A program made the position numbers and the translations under genes. Below are positions 17,156 to 25,924 of a stretch of 64,000 bases of DNA, in pieces. The DNA is from Peptococcaceae bacterium (GTDB lineage: Bacteria > Bacillota > Dehalobacteriia > UBA4068 > UBA4997): positions 1 to 64,000 of the forward strand of contig JAAWKH010000005.1 of assembly GCA_022797295.1 (NCBI GenBank). Reading direction: 5' to 3'. The notes below the pieces were generated by a model. The model did no database searches. It had not been told where the DNA came from and saw nothing but the letters and a program-made list of their open reading frames with translations. Numbering within the stretch: the stretch's first letter is position 1; each line of letters opens with the position of its first letter.

Positions 17156-18454
17156 CTAAAAAATACCAGCTCGTTTATAAATATAATCAAAATGCTTCAA
17201 ATAATATTCATAGTCAAACAAGGAATCCAGCTCCTCAATCGAGATGAAGCTCATAACCTCCTCGTCCTGCAACAGATAGTAAGCAAAATCCATATGCTCC
17301 TGCGCAGCGGCAATAGCATTGCGCTGCACCATTTCATATGCCTGCACACGCGGAACCCCATGTTCCTGCAATGCCATCAGCACCCGTTGCGAGAAGATAA
17401 GCCCTTTGGTCATATCCAAATTATGTTCCATTTGCTCATGATTAATGCTTATTCCTTGCAAAGTATCCAACATCATTTGCAGCATATAATCCGCTAACAA
17501 ACAGCTATCAGCAATGATTATCCGCTCAGCAGAAGCATGGGTGTAATCCCGCTCATCCCAAAGCGGCACATCTTCCAGAGCAGCCATCGCATTACCGCGC
17601 AAAATCCGAGCCAAGCCGCTGATTCGCTCCGCCTTAACCGGATTAATTTTGTGCGGCATAGCAAAAGAACCGACCATACCGTGTTCAAAAGGCTCGGCCA
17701 GCTCGGCAATTTCAGTACGCTCCAACGTGCGTATTTCAATCGCAAATTTATCCAATGTGGAACCCAAAAGCGCCAACATCAACAATAACTCTGCGTGTCG
17801 ATCTCGTTGCAAAATTTGCGTGGCAGAAACCGCCTGCCGCAAATCCAAACGCCGGCAAACGTGTTCTTCAACAAAAGGGTCAATATGCGCATAAGAACCC
17901 ACCGCACCGGAAATTTTGCCCACCGCCACATTGCTGCGGGCCTGGTGCAGACGTGCCAAGGTGCGGTCAATCTCGCCAGTCCAAACCACCATCTTCAAAC
18001 CAAAGGACATTGGCTCAGCGTGTTCGCCATGGGTTCGCCCCACCATCAACGTGTATTTATGGGTTTTAGACAATTCAGCCAACACATCTCGCAGCTGATA
18101 AAGCTTGCCGATAATCAAATCAACCGCTTGGCGCATTTGTACAGCCATAGAAGTATCTACCAAATCAGAGGCAGTTATGCCCCAATGTAACTTTTTGGCA
18201 TTTTCTTCACCAATACGCTCTGATACAGCAGCAAAAAAGGCCGCCACATCGTGCCGCGTGACTTCTTCAATCTCCCGAATCCGCTGCAAATCAAAACCAG
18301 CCTTGGCCACAATATCATCGTAAACTTCCTGCTCCAACTTGCCCATATCCCTCATTGCTTCACAGACAAAAAGCTCAACCTGTAACATTTGCTGAAAGCG
18401 GTTTTCGTCAGACCAAATCTTTTCCATTTCAGGCAGTCTAAAACGAGCAATCAC
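17156..18454 (-). CDS. purB: Adenylosuccinate lyase
   Basis: A 432-residue member of the fumarase/aspartase superfamily that acts twice in purine synthesis, on SAICAR and on adenylosuccinate. The signature loop GSFAMPHKINPVKAE, the TRHDVAAF motif and the GRTHGEHAEP motif are present. It lies between purE and purF. Confidence 0.96.
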   Translation of the reverse strand: MIARFRLPEMEKIWSDENRFQQMLQVELFVCEAMRDMGKLEQEVYDDIVAKAGFDLQRIREIEEVTRHDVAAFFAAVSERIGEENAKKLHWGITASDLVDTSMAVQMRQAVDLIIGKLYQLRDVLAELSKTHKYTLMVGRTHGEHAEPMSFGLKMVVWTGEIDRTLARLHQARSNVAVGKISGAVGSYAHIDPFVEEHVCRRLDLRQAVSATQILQRDRHAELLLMLALLGSTLDKFAIEIRTLERTEIAELAEPFEHGMVGSFAMPHKINPVKAERISGLARILRGNAMAALEDVPLWDERDYTHASAERIIIADSCLLADYMLQMMLDTLQGISINHEQMEHNLDMTKGLIFSQRVLMALQEHGVPRVQAYEMVQRNAIAAAQEHMDFAYYLLQDEEVMSFISIEELDSLFDYEYYLKHFDYIYKRAGIF

Positions 18455-18485
18455 GGCTTTTTCACCTCATCCCCAAGCTATCAGC

Positions 18486-19001
18486 TTATTTTTGGGCCAG
18501 ATACCCAGCCACTCCAAGCTGCTGCAATTTAGCATCCTTGGCCAAAACACCATCGCGCAAACTTGTCTTAAAGGCAAGCAATCGCCCTGCCAAATCACTG
18601 TCAGCCAATGCCAACATCTGAGCCGCCAATATACCGGCATTACGAGCGCCATCTATTGCCACTGTGGCCACTGGTATGCCCGCCGGCATTTGCACCGAGG
18701 CCAGCAAGGCGTCAAAACCGGACAGTGCACCAGACTTAATCGGCACAGCGATTACCGGCAGGATAGTTTCAGCCGCAATTACCCCAGCTAAATGAGCGGC
18801 CCCACCAGCCCCGGCAATAATCACGCCAAAGCCAGCCTCGGCCGCACCGGCAGCCAGTTCAGCTGTGCGCTGCGGTGTGCGGTGGGCAGAACTCACATGC
18901 ACTTCATAAGGCAGCTGCAACTCATCCAACACCTGGCAGGCATTCTGCATAGTTGCCAAATCAGAGTCACTGCCCATAATAATCATAACTTTTTTCATCA
19001 A
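18486..19001 (-). CDS. purE: N5-carboxyaminoimidazole ribonucleotide mutase
   Basis: A 171-residue class I PurE with the GSDSDLATM, SAHRTP and AGAGGAAHLAG motifs. It is the first gene of the purine run. purK is not seen, so N5-CAIR must come from elsewhere. AGGGG lies about 8 bases before the ATG. The 90 bases upstream hold no recognisable purine riboswitch. An extended -10-like TGGTATAAA (19054-19046) is the only promoter candidate and has no good -35. Confidence 0.95.
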   Translation of the reverse strand: MMKKVMIIMGSDSDLATMQNACQVLDELQLPYEVHVSSAHRTPQRTAELAAGAAEAGFGVIIAGAGGAAHLAGVIAAETILPVIAVPIKSGALSGFDALLASVQMPAGIPVATVAIDGARNAGILAAQMLALADSDLAGRLLAFKTSLRDGVLAKDAKLQQLGVAGYLAQK

Positions 19002-19090
19002 TCAAACGCCCCTAATTCCCTACAATTTTTTAATTATCTACTAAATTTATACCAAAATTAACGGTCATTTAATATCTTACCAATCAAACA

Positions 19091-20584
19091 TCATATTTTT
19101 AGCAAATCGCAGACCACTTGCGGCATCTCCACCGCCTCGGCAACCTGTTTATGCAGCACCGGACGCTGTTCCAAATCACGCAAAGCTTGATGTATTGGCT
19201 GGCCAATGGTTTCCGAAAGCCGGCGCAGAATTTCTGCCTCAGTTTCCTCAGCCGCCACTGGTTCACCCAAAGCAGCCAGCACAGCCCGGCCAAACTTGAA
19301 AGGACTGGCTGTGGAAGCCACCACCACCGGCCTTTTATCACCGCTTTGTGCCAGATAATCCTCGTAAACCGCCACAGCTACCGCCGTATGCGGATCCAAC
19401 GCATAAGCCTGTTCATTGAAATACTTTTTAATAGTAGCCGCCACTCTATCTTCAGTGGCATAGCCGCCGCTCATCAAAGTTTGCCATTTAGCAAAAGCCT
19501 CAGCATCAGCCTTAAAACAGCCTTTTTCCGCCAAATCAGCATAAGCCGCCCGCACTTTTTCCACATCGCCGCCGGTCATCGCGTAGTAAAAACGCTCAAA
19601 GTTACTGCTAACCAAAATATCCATACTAGGGCTAGTGGTTTTAACGAAATCACGCTGCCGGTCATAAACACCAGTGGCCAGCACATCGGCCAACACCTTG
19701 TTGCTGTTGCTGGCGCAAATCAGCCGTCCAACCGGCAGACCCATCTCCTTGGCATAGTAAGCAGCCAAAATGTTACCAAAGTTGCCAGTAGGCACCACCA
19801 CATTAAAGCTTTCGCCTGGTTGCAAACTGCCCTGGCGCAGCAGCTCAGCATAACTCCAGAAATAATAAACAATCTGCGGGCACAAACGGCCCCAGTTGAT
19901 TGAATTGGCCGAGGAAAACTCCTTGTTGGCCGCAGCCATCCGCCGCTGCATTTCCTCATCCGCAAAAATCTGTTTAACACCGCTTTGACAATTATCAAAG
20001 TTACCCTTAATCGCCACCACGTGCGTATTCTCGCCATCTGTAGTTGCCATTTGCAAATATTGCGCCTGGCTAACGCCACCGTGCGGATAAAAACAGATAA
20101 CCTGAATATCCGGCACATTCTTAAAGCCCTCCAGCGCCGCCTTACCCGTATCGCCAGAGGTGGCCACCAGCACGTCAATCTCCCGGCTATCACCTTGCAA
20201 ACGCACCGCCTCGGTTAAAAGCCGCGGCAAAATTTGCAGCGCCATATCCTTAAATGCCGCCGTAGGCCCCTGCCAAAGCTCCAAAATATGCAGACCATCA
20301 GCCAATTTCACCAGCGGGGCAATTTCCGGTTTGGCAAAATTGCGGCCGTAGGAAGCCGCCACAATCTCCTGCAAACGCTCCGGCTGATAATCTGTTAAAA
20401 ACAAACCTAAAATTTTAGTTGCCAATGTTTGATAGCTCATTGCCTGCAACTCCTGCCAGCTATATTCAAAAGCCGGCAGCGCCTCTGGCACAAACAAACC
20501 GCCGTCCGCCGCCAATCCTTGTCGAATAGCCGCAGCTGCATTTTGACCGCCGGCCTCGCCGCCGCGCGTACTGATATATTGCAT
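19091..20584 (-). CDS. thrC: Threonine synthase (probable independent translation)
   Basis: A threonine synthase of 497 residues, converting phosphohomoserine to threonine with PLP. The PLP lysine is in GPTAAFKDMALQ; ATSGDTGKAALEG and VPTGNFGNILAAYYAK are the phosphate-loop motifs. ATG 20584 has GAGGTG 6 bases upstream and matches the normal start of the family, so this gene probably has its own initiation even though the trmB frame runs into it. No other threonine-pathway genes are in the window. Confidence 0.88.
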   Translation of the reverse strand: MQYISTRGGEAGGQNAAAAIRQGLAADGGLFVPEALPAFEYSWQELQAMSYQTLATKILGLFLTDYQPERLQEIVAASYGRNFAKPEIAPLVKLADGLHILELWQGPTAAFKDMALQILPRLLTEAVRLQGDSREIDVLVATSGDTGKAALEGFKNVPDIQVICFYPHGGVSQAQYLQMATTDGENTHVVAIKGNFDNCQSGVKQIFADEEMQRRMAAANKEFSSANSINWGRLCPQIVYYFWSYAELLRQGSLQPGESFNVVVPTGNFGNILAAYYAKEMGLPVGRLICASNSNKVLADVLATGVYDRQRDFVKTTSPSMDILVSSNFERFYYAMTGGDVEKVRAAYADLAEKGCFKADAEAFAKWQTLMSGGYATEDRVAATIKKYFNEQAYALDPHTAVAVAVYEDYLAQSGDKRPVVVASTASPFKFGRAVLAALGEPVAAEETEAEILRRLSETIGQPIHQALRDLEQRPVLHKQVAEAVEMPQVVCDLLKI

Positions 20585-21286
20585 AGGTTTCACCTCAAAA
20601 TTTTTCTGGTTCAATGTATTTTCTTCTATATTATTAAACGCCTGGCGAGCGCAAAGCCGAAAAATCGGCTGCCCCAAACGCCGAAAGCGCATCTCATATT
20701 CCGTTGGCCGGTCCTGCGGCGCGCTTTGCAAGGCGTAATCCCAATCCAACTCCGTAATCCGCCAGCCTGCCGCCAACAGGCTGTCCGCTGAAAAAGCAAA
20801 CAAATTGCAATTATCCGTTTTCAACCAAAGCTCACCGTCAGGAGCTAGTAGCTCCTTATACAGCAATAAAAAACTGCTATGCGTCAACCGGCGTTTAGCG
20901 TGCTTGGCTTTTGGCCAAGGGTCGGAAAAATTTAAGTAAATTCGGTTCAACTCGCCAGGAGCAAAGCAAGCTCCTAACAAGTGAGCGTCCAACCACAAAA
21001 AAGCCAAATTAGCTGGGGCTGTTGCCGAAGCATCTCCCACGGCTTTCGCCAAAACAGAATCATATTTTTCCAAACCGATAATATTCAGCTCCGGAAAATC
21101 CTGCGCCATAGTATTAGCAAAACGGCCACGACCGCAACCAATTTCCAAACACAGTTTTTCCGCTCTGCTGCCCTGAGCCCAAAAATGCTGCCGCCAACAA
21201 CCGCGCGGAGCAGTTTCTGCCCGCAGCACCAGCTGCGGCTCCGCCAAAAGTAGCTCCTTGCTACCAGGTATATTTCGCAAACGCAT
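19091..21286 (-). CDS. trmB-thrC: Fused reading frame: TrmB tRNA (m7G46) methyltransferase + threonine synthase
   Basis: A single open frame of 731 codons encodes two unrelated complete enzymes. Residues 1-215 are TrmB: SAM-binding CLEIGCGRGRFAN, the FSDPWPKAKHAKRR motif and the closing TEYEMRF. After a linker of about 20 residues, ThrC starts at residue 235 with MQYISTRGG. No stop codon separates them. The TrmB part has its normal C-terminus, so the fusion looks like loss of the trmB stop. A good ribosome binding site before the thrC ATG suggests threonine synthase is also made separately. No function links the two enzymes. Confidence 0.85.
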   Translation of the reverse strand: MRLRNIPGSKELLLAEPQLVLRAETAPRGCWRQHFWAQGSRAEKLCLEIGCGRGRFANTMAQDFPELNIIGLEKYDSVLAKAVGDASATAPANLAFLWLDAHLLGACFAPGELNRIYLNFSDPWPKAKHAKRRLTHSSFLLLYKELLAPDGELWLKTDNCNLFAFSADSLLAAGWRITELDWDYALQSAPQDRPTEYEMRFRRLGQPIFRLCARQAFNNIEENTLNQKNFEVKPMQYISTRGGEAGGQNAAAAIRQGLAADGGLFVPEALPAFEYSWQELQAMSYQTLATKILGLFLTDYQPERLQEIVAASYGRNFAKPEIAPLVKLADGLHILELWQGPTAAFKDMALQILPRLLTEAVRLQGDSREIDVLVATSGDTGKAALEGFKNVPDIQVICFYPHGGVSQAQYLQMATTDGENTHVVAIKGNFDNCQSGVKQIFADEEMQRRMAAANKEFSSANSINWGRLCPQIVYYFWSYAELLRQGSLQPGESFNVVVPTGNFGNILAAYYAKEMGLPVGRLICASNSNKVLADVLATGVYDRQRDFVKTTSPSMDILVSSNFERFYYAMTGGDVEKVRAAYADLAEKGCFKADAEAFAKWQTLMSGGYATEDRVAATIKKYFNEQAYALDPHTAVAVAVYEDYLAQSGDKRPVVVASTASPFKFGRAVLAALGEPVAAEETEAEILRRLSETIGQPIHQALRDLEQRPVLHKQVAEAVEMPQVVCDLLKI

Positions 21287-21319
21287 ATAACTGTTCCTTA
21301 ATATATCTTAACTTTCAGC

Positions 21320-21664
21320 CTAAACATCAGCCAACAAAGCGTCAATCTCTTTGTCAACCTGGTCTTTAGTCATCCCGTGTTCTTTCTCTAAACGCAGCTC
21401 TATAGCCTGAGCCCAAAACGACATTTTCTCAGCCATTTTCTTAAACTTCTTACTATTAGCGTCCTTGCTGCCGCCCCGGTCAATAGCATTAGCAGCCACC
21501 ACCGTGGCAATAGACTGGCATTTAATCAAGGTTTCTTTATCATATTGCTGATAATTAACCTGCCATTCAGCCATAACATCTTTAAAATATGCGGCAAATT
21601 CCGCAAAAGGAATATCCTCTTCCATCTGCAAATATTCACGTAGCTTGGCAAACAAAGCCTCCAT
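21320..21664 (-). CDS. Uncharacterised 114-residue protein
   Basis: I do not recognise this family. The protein is soluble and mostly helical, with acidic ends and a basic middle (GGSKDANSKKFKKMAEKM). The frame is open 87 bases further upstream, but that would enter the RNase P RNA; ATG 21664 has AAGGAGA about 8 bases ahead and is the sensible start. It lies between rnpB and trmB-thrC and may be co-transcribed with them. Confidence 0.6.
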   Translation of the reverse strand: MEALFAKLREYLQMEEDIPFAEFAAYFKDVMAEWQVNYQQYDKETLIKCQSIATVVAANAIDRGGSKDANSKKFKKMAEKMSFWAQAIELRLEKEHGMTKDQVDKEIDALLADV

Positions 21665-21710
21665 TAATATTCTCCTTTTCAAAGCAAATTCAGTTGTGCC
21701 AAATTGCAAA

Positions 21711-22072
21711 CCAAGCAAGCCTGTAAGCCGGGTTCTGTCGTGAATGAACATCTATCTTGTGCGGCTGTTGCCAGCCGCCTCCTGCGGCCTTTCCCAGAAA
21801 ACAAGACGGGCCGCCTTGTGCGTTTTCTTTTGGCCTTGCTTCAGGTGGGGTTTACCTAGCCGGTTGGTCACCCAACCGCTGGTGCGCTCTTACCGCACCG
21901 TTCCATCCTTGCCGGTTTGGCGCGTCGGCCAAACTTAGGCGGTTTGTTTCTGTGGCACTTGCCTTGAGATCACTCTCACCGGCCGTTAGCCGGCACCCTG
22001 CCCTATGAAGCCCGGACTTTCCTCAGAGAGAGCCTTTTGGGATTTCCCTCCGCGTTCATCCAGCTTACTTGG
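21711..22072 (-). ncRNA. rnpB: RNase P RNA, bacterial type A
   Basis: The catalytic RNA of RNase P, which trims tRNA 5' ends. On the minus strand the 5' part carries the hallmark GAGGAAAGTCCGGGCT and the 3' part carries ACAGAACCCGGCTTA, the conserved core pieces. The outermost bases CCAAGTAAGC (22072-22063) and GCTTGCTTGG (21720-21711) pair as a 10-bp P1 helix with one G-U, which fixes the ends. The length, about 362 bases, and the peripheral stems suit type A, notable because many low-GC Firmicutes have type B. Confidence 0.95.
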
Positions 22073-22124
22073 TTTATGTTTTGGCAAAAATCAACAAAAA
22101 TATATTTATTTTTATTGACTTCTC

Positions 22125-22153
22125 ATTATAGCATTTTTTTTTGTCTTATGCAA
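22125..22153 (-). promoter_or_regulatory. Promoter of rnpB
   Basis: TTGCAT (22153-22148), 17 bases, then TATAAT (22130-22125) on the minus strand. The start would be about 45 bases before the P1 helix, implying a short A/T-rich 5' leader that is processed off. Confidence 0.75.
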
Positions 22154-22182
22154 TCGCTTTTTTAGAAAATTTTCTGATTGGT

Positions 22183-22788
22183 TTAAAAACCAAGTTCTTC
22201 ATCAATCAAAACAATCTCCACCTCGGCCCGCTTTAGACAATGTAAATGAATCACCAGCGCATTACAAATACGGTCTGGGCTTTGGCAATCATAGCATTTA
22301 TCACCCTTAACCGCACAAGGAGTACGATAGCCCTTGCGCGCCGTGTTTTGCGGTGCGGCCACATTACGAGCCCGCCAAACGGCCTGCTCCAAATCCTCGC
22401 ACAGCTTGTTGGTGCTAAAGACAAAGTAAACCTTACCGTGACCGTAAAGCGTGCCGGCTACCCGATTGCCAATAGCGTCAATATTCACCAACTCGCCGTT
22501 CACTGTGGCCGCATTGACGGAGGTTAAAAAAACTTCCCCCTCTGTAGTCAGCGGCAAGACCTCAAAAAAATCCTGCCCCGGCTGCGGGTGCATTGGATCA
22601 ACCACTTGATTATGGCTGGCTAACAAATCATAAACTCCCATATTATACAAGGTGCGCGAATCCCCAAAAGCCACCGTGCGGCCGTCAATCTGCTCATTCA
22701 GATAAGCCGCCGCGACTGCGCCGTCGGCAAAATGCGCTGTCTTATAACCTTTTTTAGCAAAAGCAGCCAAAACCTGTTCCACATCCAT
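22183..22788 (-). CDS. LUD-domain protein (LutC/YkgG, DUF162 family)
   Basis: A 201-residue protein of the LUD (lactate utilisation) superfamily, with FGDSRTLYNMG, SVNAATVNGELVNIDAIGNRVAG and a C-terminal cysteine cluster CAVKGDKCYDCQSPDRIC that could bind an iron-sulfur cluster or zinc. LUD proteins with this tail are common as single genes in anaerobes, and their role is unproven. No lutA or lutB is adjacent, so a lactate role is not supported by context. GGAGG precedes the ATG. Confidence 0.82.
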   Translation of the reverse strand: MDVEQVLAAFAKKGYKTAHFADGAVAAAYLNEQIDGRTVAFGDSRTLYNMGVYDLLASHNQVVDPMHPQPGQDFFEVLPLTTEGEVFLTSVNAATVNGELVNIDAIGNRVAGTLYGHGKVYFVFSTNKLCEDLEQAVWRARNVAAPQNTARKGYRTPCAVKGDKCYDCQSPDRICNALVIHLHCLKRAEVEIVLIDEELGF

Positions 22789-22812
22789 TTTTTTTCGCCT
22801 CCCTATTACATT

Positions 22813-23619
22813 TTACATTTTCTGGCCAGCCTGGCCATAAAAAGCCCAGGGGTCTTGCTCCTCAATGTTCAAAACATGCAATTCAGGCAAAACCTCTGTC
22901 AGCCTAACTGCCAGCCACCGAATACCGATAACTTCCGTGGCAAAATGAGTGCCGTCAATCACCGCAAAGCCGCTGTGCGCAGCCTGCAAGCCGATGTGAT
23001 GCTTGCCGTCGGCAGAAAGCAGAGCATCGCAGCCGGCAGCCTGTGCCTGCGGCCACAAATCCATTCCTGCGCCGCCCACCACGGCCAGCCGTTGATACAT
23101 TTTGTCCGGCTTTAAGCCGGCCGCCCGCAGCGCCGGCAAATACAAACAGCTGCGCAAGTGCTCCAGCAGCTCCGCCGCTGCAAGCGGCTTAGGCAAATCA
23201 CCGGCCAGCAGCAAAATTTCCGAAGCTGTGTAATTGGGGTCTAAAATCGGCGCAACATTTTGCAACTCCAACGTTTTCGCCAACGTCCAGTTAATGCCGT
23301 CCTCGGCGTTATCCCAGTTGGTATGGGCGGCCATAACGGCTATTTTGCGCTGCGCCAAAGCCATTATCATATCACCCTCATAGCTGCCAGCCAAAACCTG
23401 CTTCTGGCCGGTAAAAATGAAAGGATGATGGGTTAAAATCAGCTGGCAGTCGATGTCTGCCGCCGTCTCCAACACCGGCCAGGTTAAATCCAACGCCATC
23501 ATAACCCGAACGCATTCCGCCTCCGGGTCGCCCAGCAGCAGGCCGGGGTTATCCCACGGTGCAGCCAGACTCGGCGGCGCCAAACGCTCCACCGCCTGCA
23601 CAATATCTTTAATTTTCAT
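22813..23619 (-). CDS. Nif3-like dinuclear metal-centre protein (YqfO family)
   Basis: A protein of about 268 residues of the Nif3/YqfO family, annotated as GTP cyclohydrolase 1 type 2. Metal-binding motifs are visible: ILTHHPFIF, AHTNWDNA near the middle, and the C-terminal VIDGTHFATE. It follows trmK by about 30 bases, the usual trmK-nif3 pairing of Firmicutes. ATG 23619 is chosen because GAGGTGG lies 5 bases before it. The cellular role is not established. Confidence 0.88.
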   Translation of the reverse strand: MKIKDIVQAVERLAPPSLAAPWDNPGLLLGDPEAECVRVMMALDLTWPVLETAADIDCQLILTHHPFIFTGQKQVLAGSYEGDMIMALAQRKIAVMAAHTNWDNAEDGINWTLAKTLELQNVAPILDPNYTASEILLLAGDLPKPLAAAELLEHLRSCLYLPALRAAGLKPDKMYQRLAVVGGAGMDLWPQAQAAGCDALLSADGKHHIGLQAAHSGFAVIDGTHFATEVIGIRWLAVRLTEVLPELHVLNIEEQDPWAFYGQAGQKM

Positions 23620-23649
23620 TATTTCCACCTCATCAATTTGCCCAGCAGT

Positions 23650-24342
23650 TCACAGGCTGCCAATCAGCTTGCCAATGCGGGAGATTTCCTCCTCCAGCTG
23701 TTTTTTGCGTTGCAAAGAATCCTTACTGTTGTTGTCCGCCATTGCCGCCAACAGCTGAGTTAAATCTGTTTCCTTTAAAATCAAAAAGTCCTTAAACAGA
23801 GGATGGCCATCCCGCAACAGCAACGGGCCAAAATCCGCCTCCTGTTCCGTCAGCTCCATCAACCCTGGCTCAACAGCAATTATCTCATAGTAAAAGCCGT
23901 CGTCCTCGGCTAAATCCTCTGCCACAATCTTAAAGCCATTTGCCACCAAAAAGCGGCGCACGGCCGGCACATTGCGTTGCGGCTGCAACACCAGTCTTTT
24001 GGCCACCTGAGCCAGCGGCAAACCGGCAGAAATTATCTCCTTAATAGCCACCCCACCCATACCGGCCAGGCAGATTACCTCCGCTTCATCCGGCTGCAAC
24101 ACGGAAAGCCCATCGCCCAAACGCACATCAATTTGATTTTCCAGCGAAAGCAGGCTGATTAGCTGACGTGCGGAATCCAGCGGCCGCTTACCACGGTCGC
24201 TAGCAATAACCTTAGGGGCTATATCATTAACCACCAGATAAACCGGCAGATAACCGTGGTCGGTTCCAACGTCTGCCACTCTAAGCCCCGCAGGAATTTG
24301 CCTGGCCACTGCTTGCAGGCGGTTTGAAAGCTTAATTCTCAT
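23650..24342 (-). CDS. trmK: tRNA (adenine22-N1)-methyltransferase
   Basis: A SAM-dependent methyltransferase of about 230 residues (TrmK/YqfN) that modifies A22 in tRNA. N-terminal LRVADVGTDHGYLP is the SAM motif and AEVICLAGMGG the catalytic-side motif. A C-terminal coiled coil (NNSKDSLQRKKQLEEEI) is typical of the family. ATG 24342 matches the family start; earlier GTG/ATG codons add only five residues. It forms the classic pair with the Nif3 gene downstream. Confidence 0.9.
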   Translation of the reverse strand: MRIKLSNRLQAVARQIPAGLRVADVGTDHGYLPVYLVVNDIAPKVIASDRGKRPLDSARQLISLLSLENQIDVRLGDGLSVLQPDEAEVICLAGMGGVAIKEIISAGLPLAQVAKRLVLQPQRNVPAVRRFLVANGFKIVAEDLAEDDGFYYEIIAVEPGLMELTEQEADFGPLLLRDGHPLFKDFLILKETDLTQLLAAMADNNSKDSLQRKKQLEEEISRIGKLIGSL

Positions 24343-24408
24343 GCATTTCACCATCACTTCAATTTATTTAACTGGTCACTTTAATATATTTTACCAGCAC
24401 AGGCGTTT

Positions 24409-25866
24409 TTAATCCCCCAACTCCTGCAAAGCCAACTCAATACGAGCCAAGCTCTCCTGCTTGCCAAACACTTCCATCAGCTCAGTGGCGCCGCCGGGCG
24501 TAACCATCTTACGAGCCACAGCAATGCGCACCGCCCACATCACCGCCCCGGCTTTAATGCCGCTGGCCTCTGCATATGCTTTTAACAACGCAAACAAAGC
24601 GTCGTTTTGCCAATCCTGACAGGCATCCAGCTGCGGCTGCACCTCCAGCAAAATCTGCCGGCAAAGCTCTGGCGTGGTTTTGTTCTTTTTATTAGTATAA
24701 GCAGACAAATCAAGCGGCAAACGCTCCGCCACAAAATCCACCATATCCGCCGCCTCATTAAAGGTGCAAACCCTGGTGTGCAGCAAAGCGGCCAGCTTGT
24801 CCAGGCGCAGGCCCGGGGCCGGGCATTTTTGGCGCAACAGCGGAATAACCCGCTCCGCGCAGGTTTCCTCCGGCATTTGCTTAATATATTCCGAATTAAA
24901 CCAGTTCAGCTTGCCATAATCAAACACCGAGGGAGATTTGCTGATACCATCAATGGAAAAGATTTTGCACAACTCCTCCAGCGTAAAAATTTCCTGATTG
25001 CAATCCTTGGGGCACCAGCCCAAAAGTGCAATATAATTGACAATAGCCTGCGGCAGATAACCGGCCTGGAGCAAATCCTGAAAACTAACCGCACCATGAC
25101 GTTTGGAGAGTTTGGAAATTTTGCCATCCTCATTTTGGCCCATTAGCAACGGCAGGTGTACATAATGCGGCCGCGGCCAGCCAAAAGCATCGTAAAGCAG
25201 CACGTATTTAGGCGTGGAGGTCAGATATTCACTGCCACGCACCACATGCGTTACCCCCATCAAATAATCATCCACCACATGCGCAAAGTTATAGGTGGGA
25301 TAACCGTCTGCCTTTAGCAGGATTTGGTCCTGCATTTCTTTGTTCTCCATGCTAATTTCGCCAAAAACCTCGTCAGTATAGCTGGTAACGCCATCCAGCG
25401 GAATTTTCTGCCTAATCACATAAGGCTCGCCATTTGCCAAATGAGCGGCTACCTCATCCGCCGAAAGATTGCGGCAATGCCGGTCGTAACCGCCAACGCC
25501 GTCGCTTTCATCATGCAGCTGCTGCAAACGCTCCGCCGTGCAAAAGCAATAATAAGCATGACCTTTAGCCACCAATTCCTCCGCATATTTGCGGTAAATC
25601 TCCTTGCGCTCGCTTTGCACATATGGGCCATTAGGGCCGCCAACGCCCGGCCCCTCATCATAATTTAGGCCGGTTTGGCTCAATGTTTGCAAAATCACCT
25701 CCACAGCGCCCTCCACCAGGCGCACTTGGTCGGTGTCCTCAATTCGCACAATGAATTTGCCATTGCCGGCCCTGGCCAACAGCCAGGCGTAAAGCGCCGT
25801 CCGCAGGTTGCCGATGTGCATAAAACCTGTCGGCGATGGAGCAAATCTGGTTACTATCTCTGTCAT
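24409..25866 (-). CDS. gltX: Glutamyl-tRNA synthetase
   Basis: A 485-residue class I synthetase charging tRNA-Glu. The HIGH-type motif is HIGNLRTALYAW near residue 17 and the KMSKS-type motif is KLSKRHG. The C-terminal anticodon-binding domain is present and the length is normal. Whether it also mischarges tRNA-Gln cannot be judged here. A tRNA-Glu gene occurs later in the window. Confidence 0.97.
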   Translation of the reverse strand: MTEIVTRFAPSPTGFMHIGNLRTALYAWLLARAGNGKFIVRIEDTDQVRLVEGAVEVILQTLSQTGLNYDEGPGVGGPNGPYVQSERKEIYRKYAEELVAKGHAYYCFCTAERLQQLHDESDGVGGYDRHCRNLSADEVAAHLANGEPYVIRQKIPLDGVTSYTDEVFGEISMENKEMQDQILLKADGYPTYNFAHVVDDYLMGVTHVVRGSEYLTSTPKYVLLYDAFGWPRPHYVHLPLLMGQNEDGKISKLSKRHGAVSFQDLLQAGYLPQAIVNYIALLGWCPKDCNQEIFTLEELCKIFSIDGISKSPSVFDYGKLNWFNSEYIKQMPEETCAERVIPLLRQKCPAPGLRLDKLAALLHTRVCTFNEAADMVDFVAERLPLDLSAYTNKKNKTTPELCRQILLEVQPQLDACQDWQNDALFALLKAYAEASGIKAGAVMWAVRIAVARKMVTPGGATELMEVFGKQESLARIELALQELGD

Positions 25867-25924
25867 TTTTATCTAATATCCTTTCCAGAATTTTTTATAT
25901 TTTAAGTTAGTATTTATTTAAGCT

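Noticed and set aside
19002-19090. Purine riboswitch upstream of purE
   Set aside because: The leader is only about 90 A/T-rich bases without the conserved three-way junction sequences.
21744-22008. Two plus-strand open frames of 64 and 83 residues
   Set aside because: They lie fully opposite the RNase P RNA, which explains the conserved sequence.
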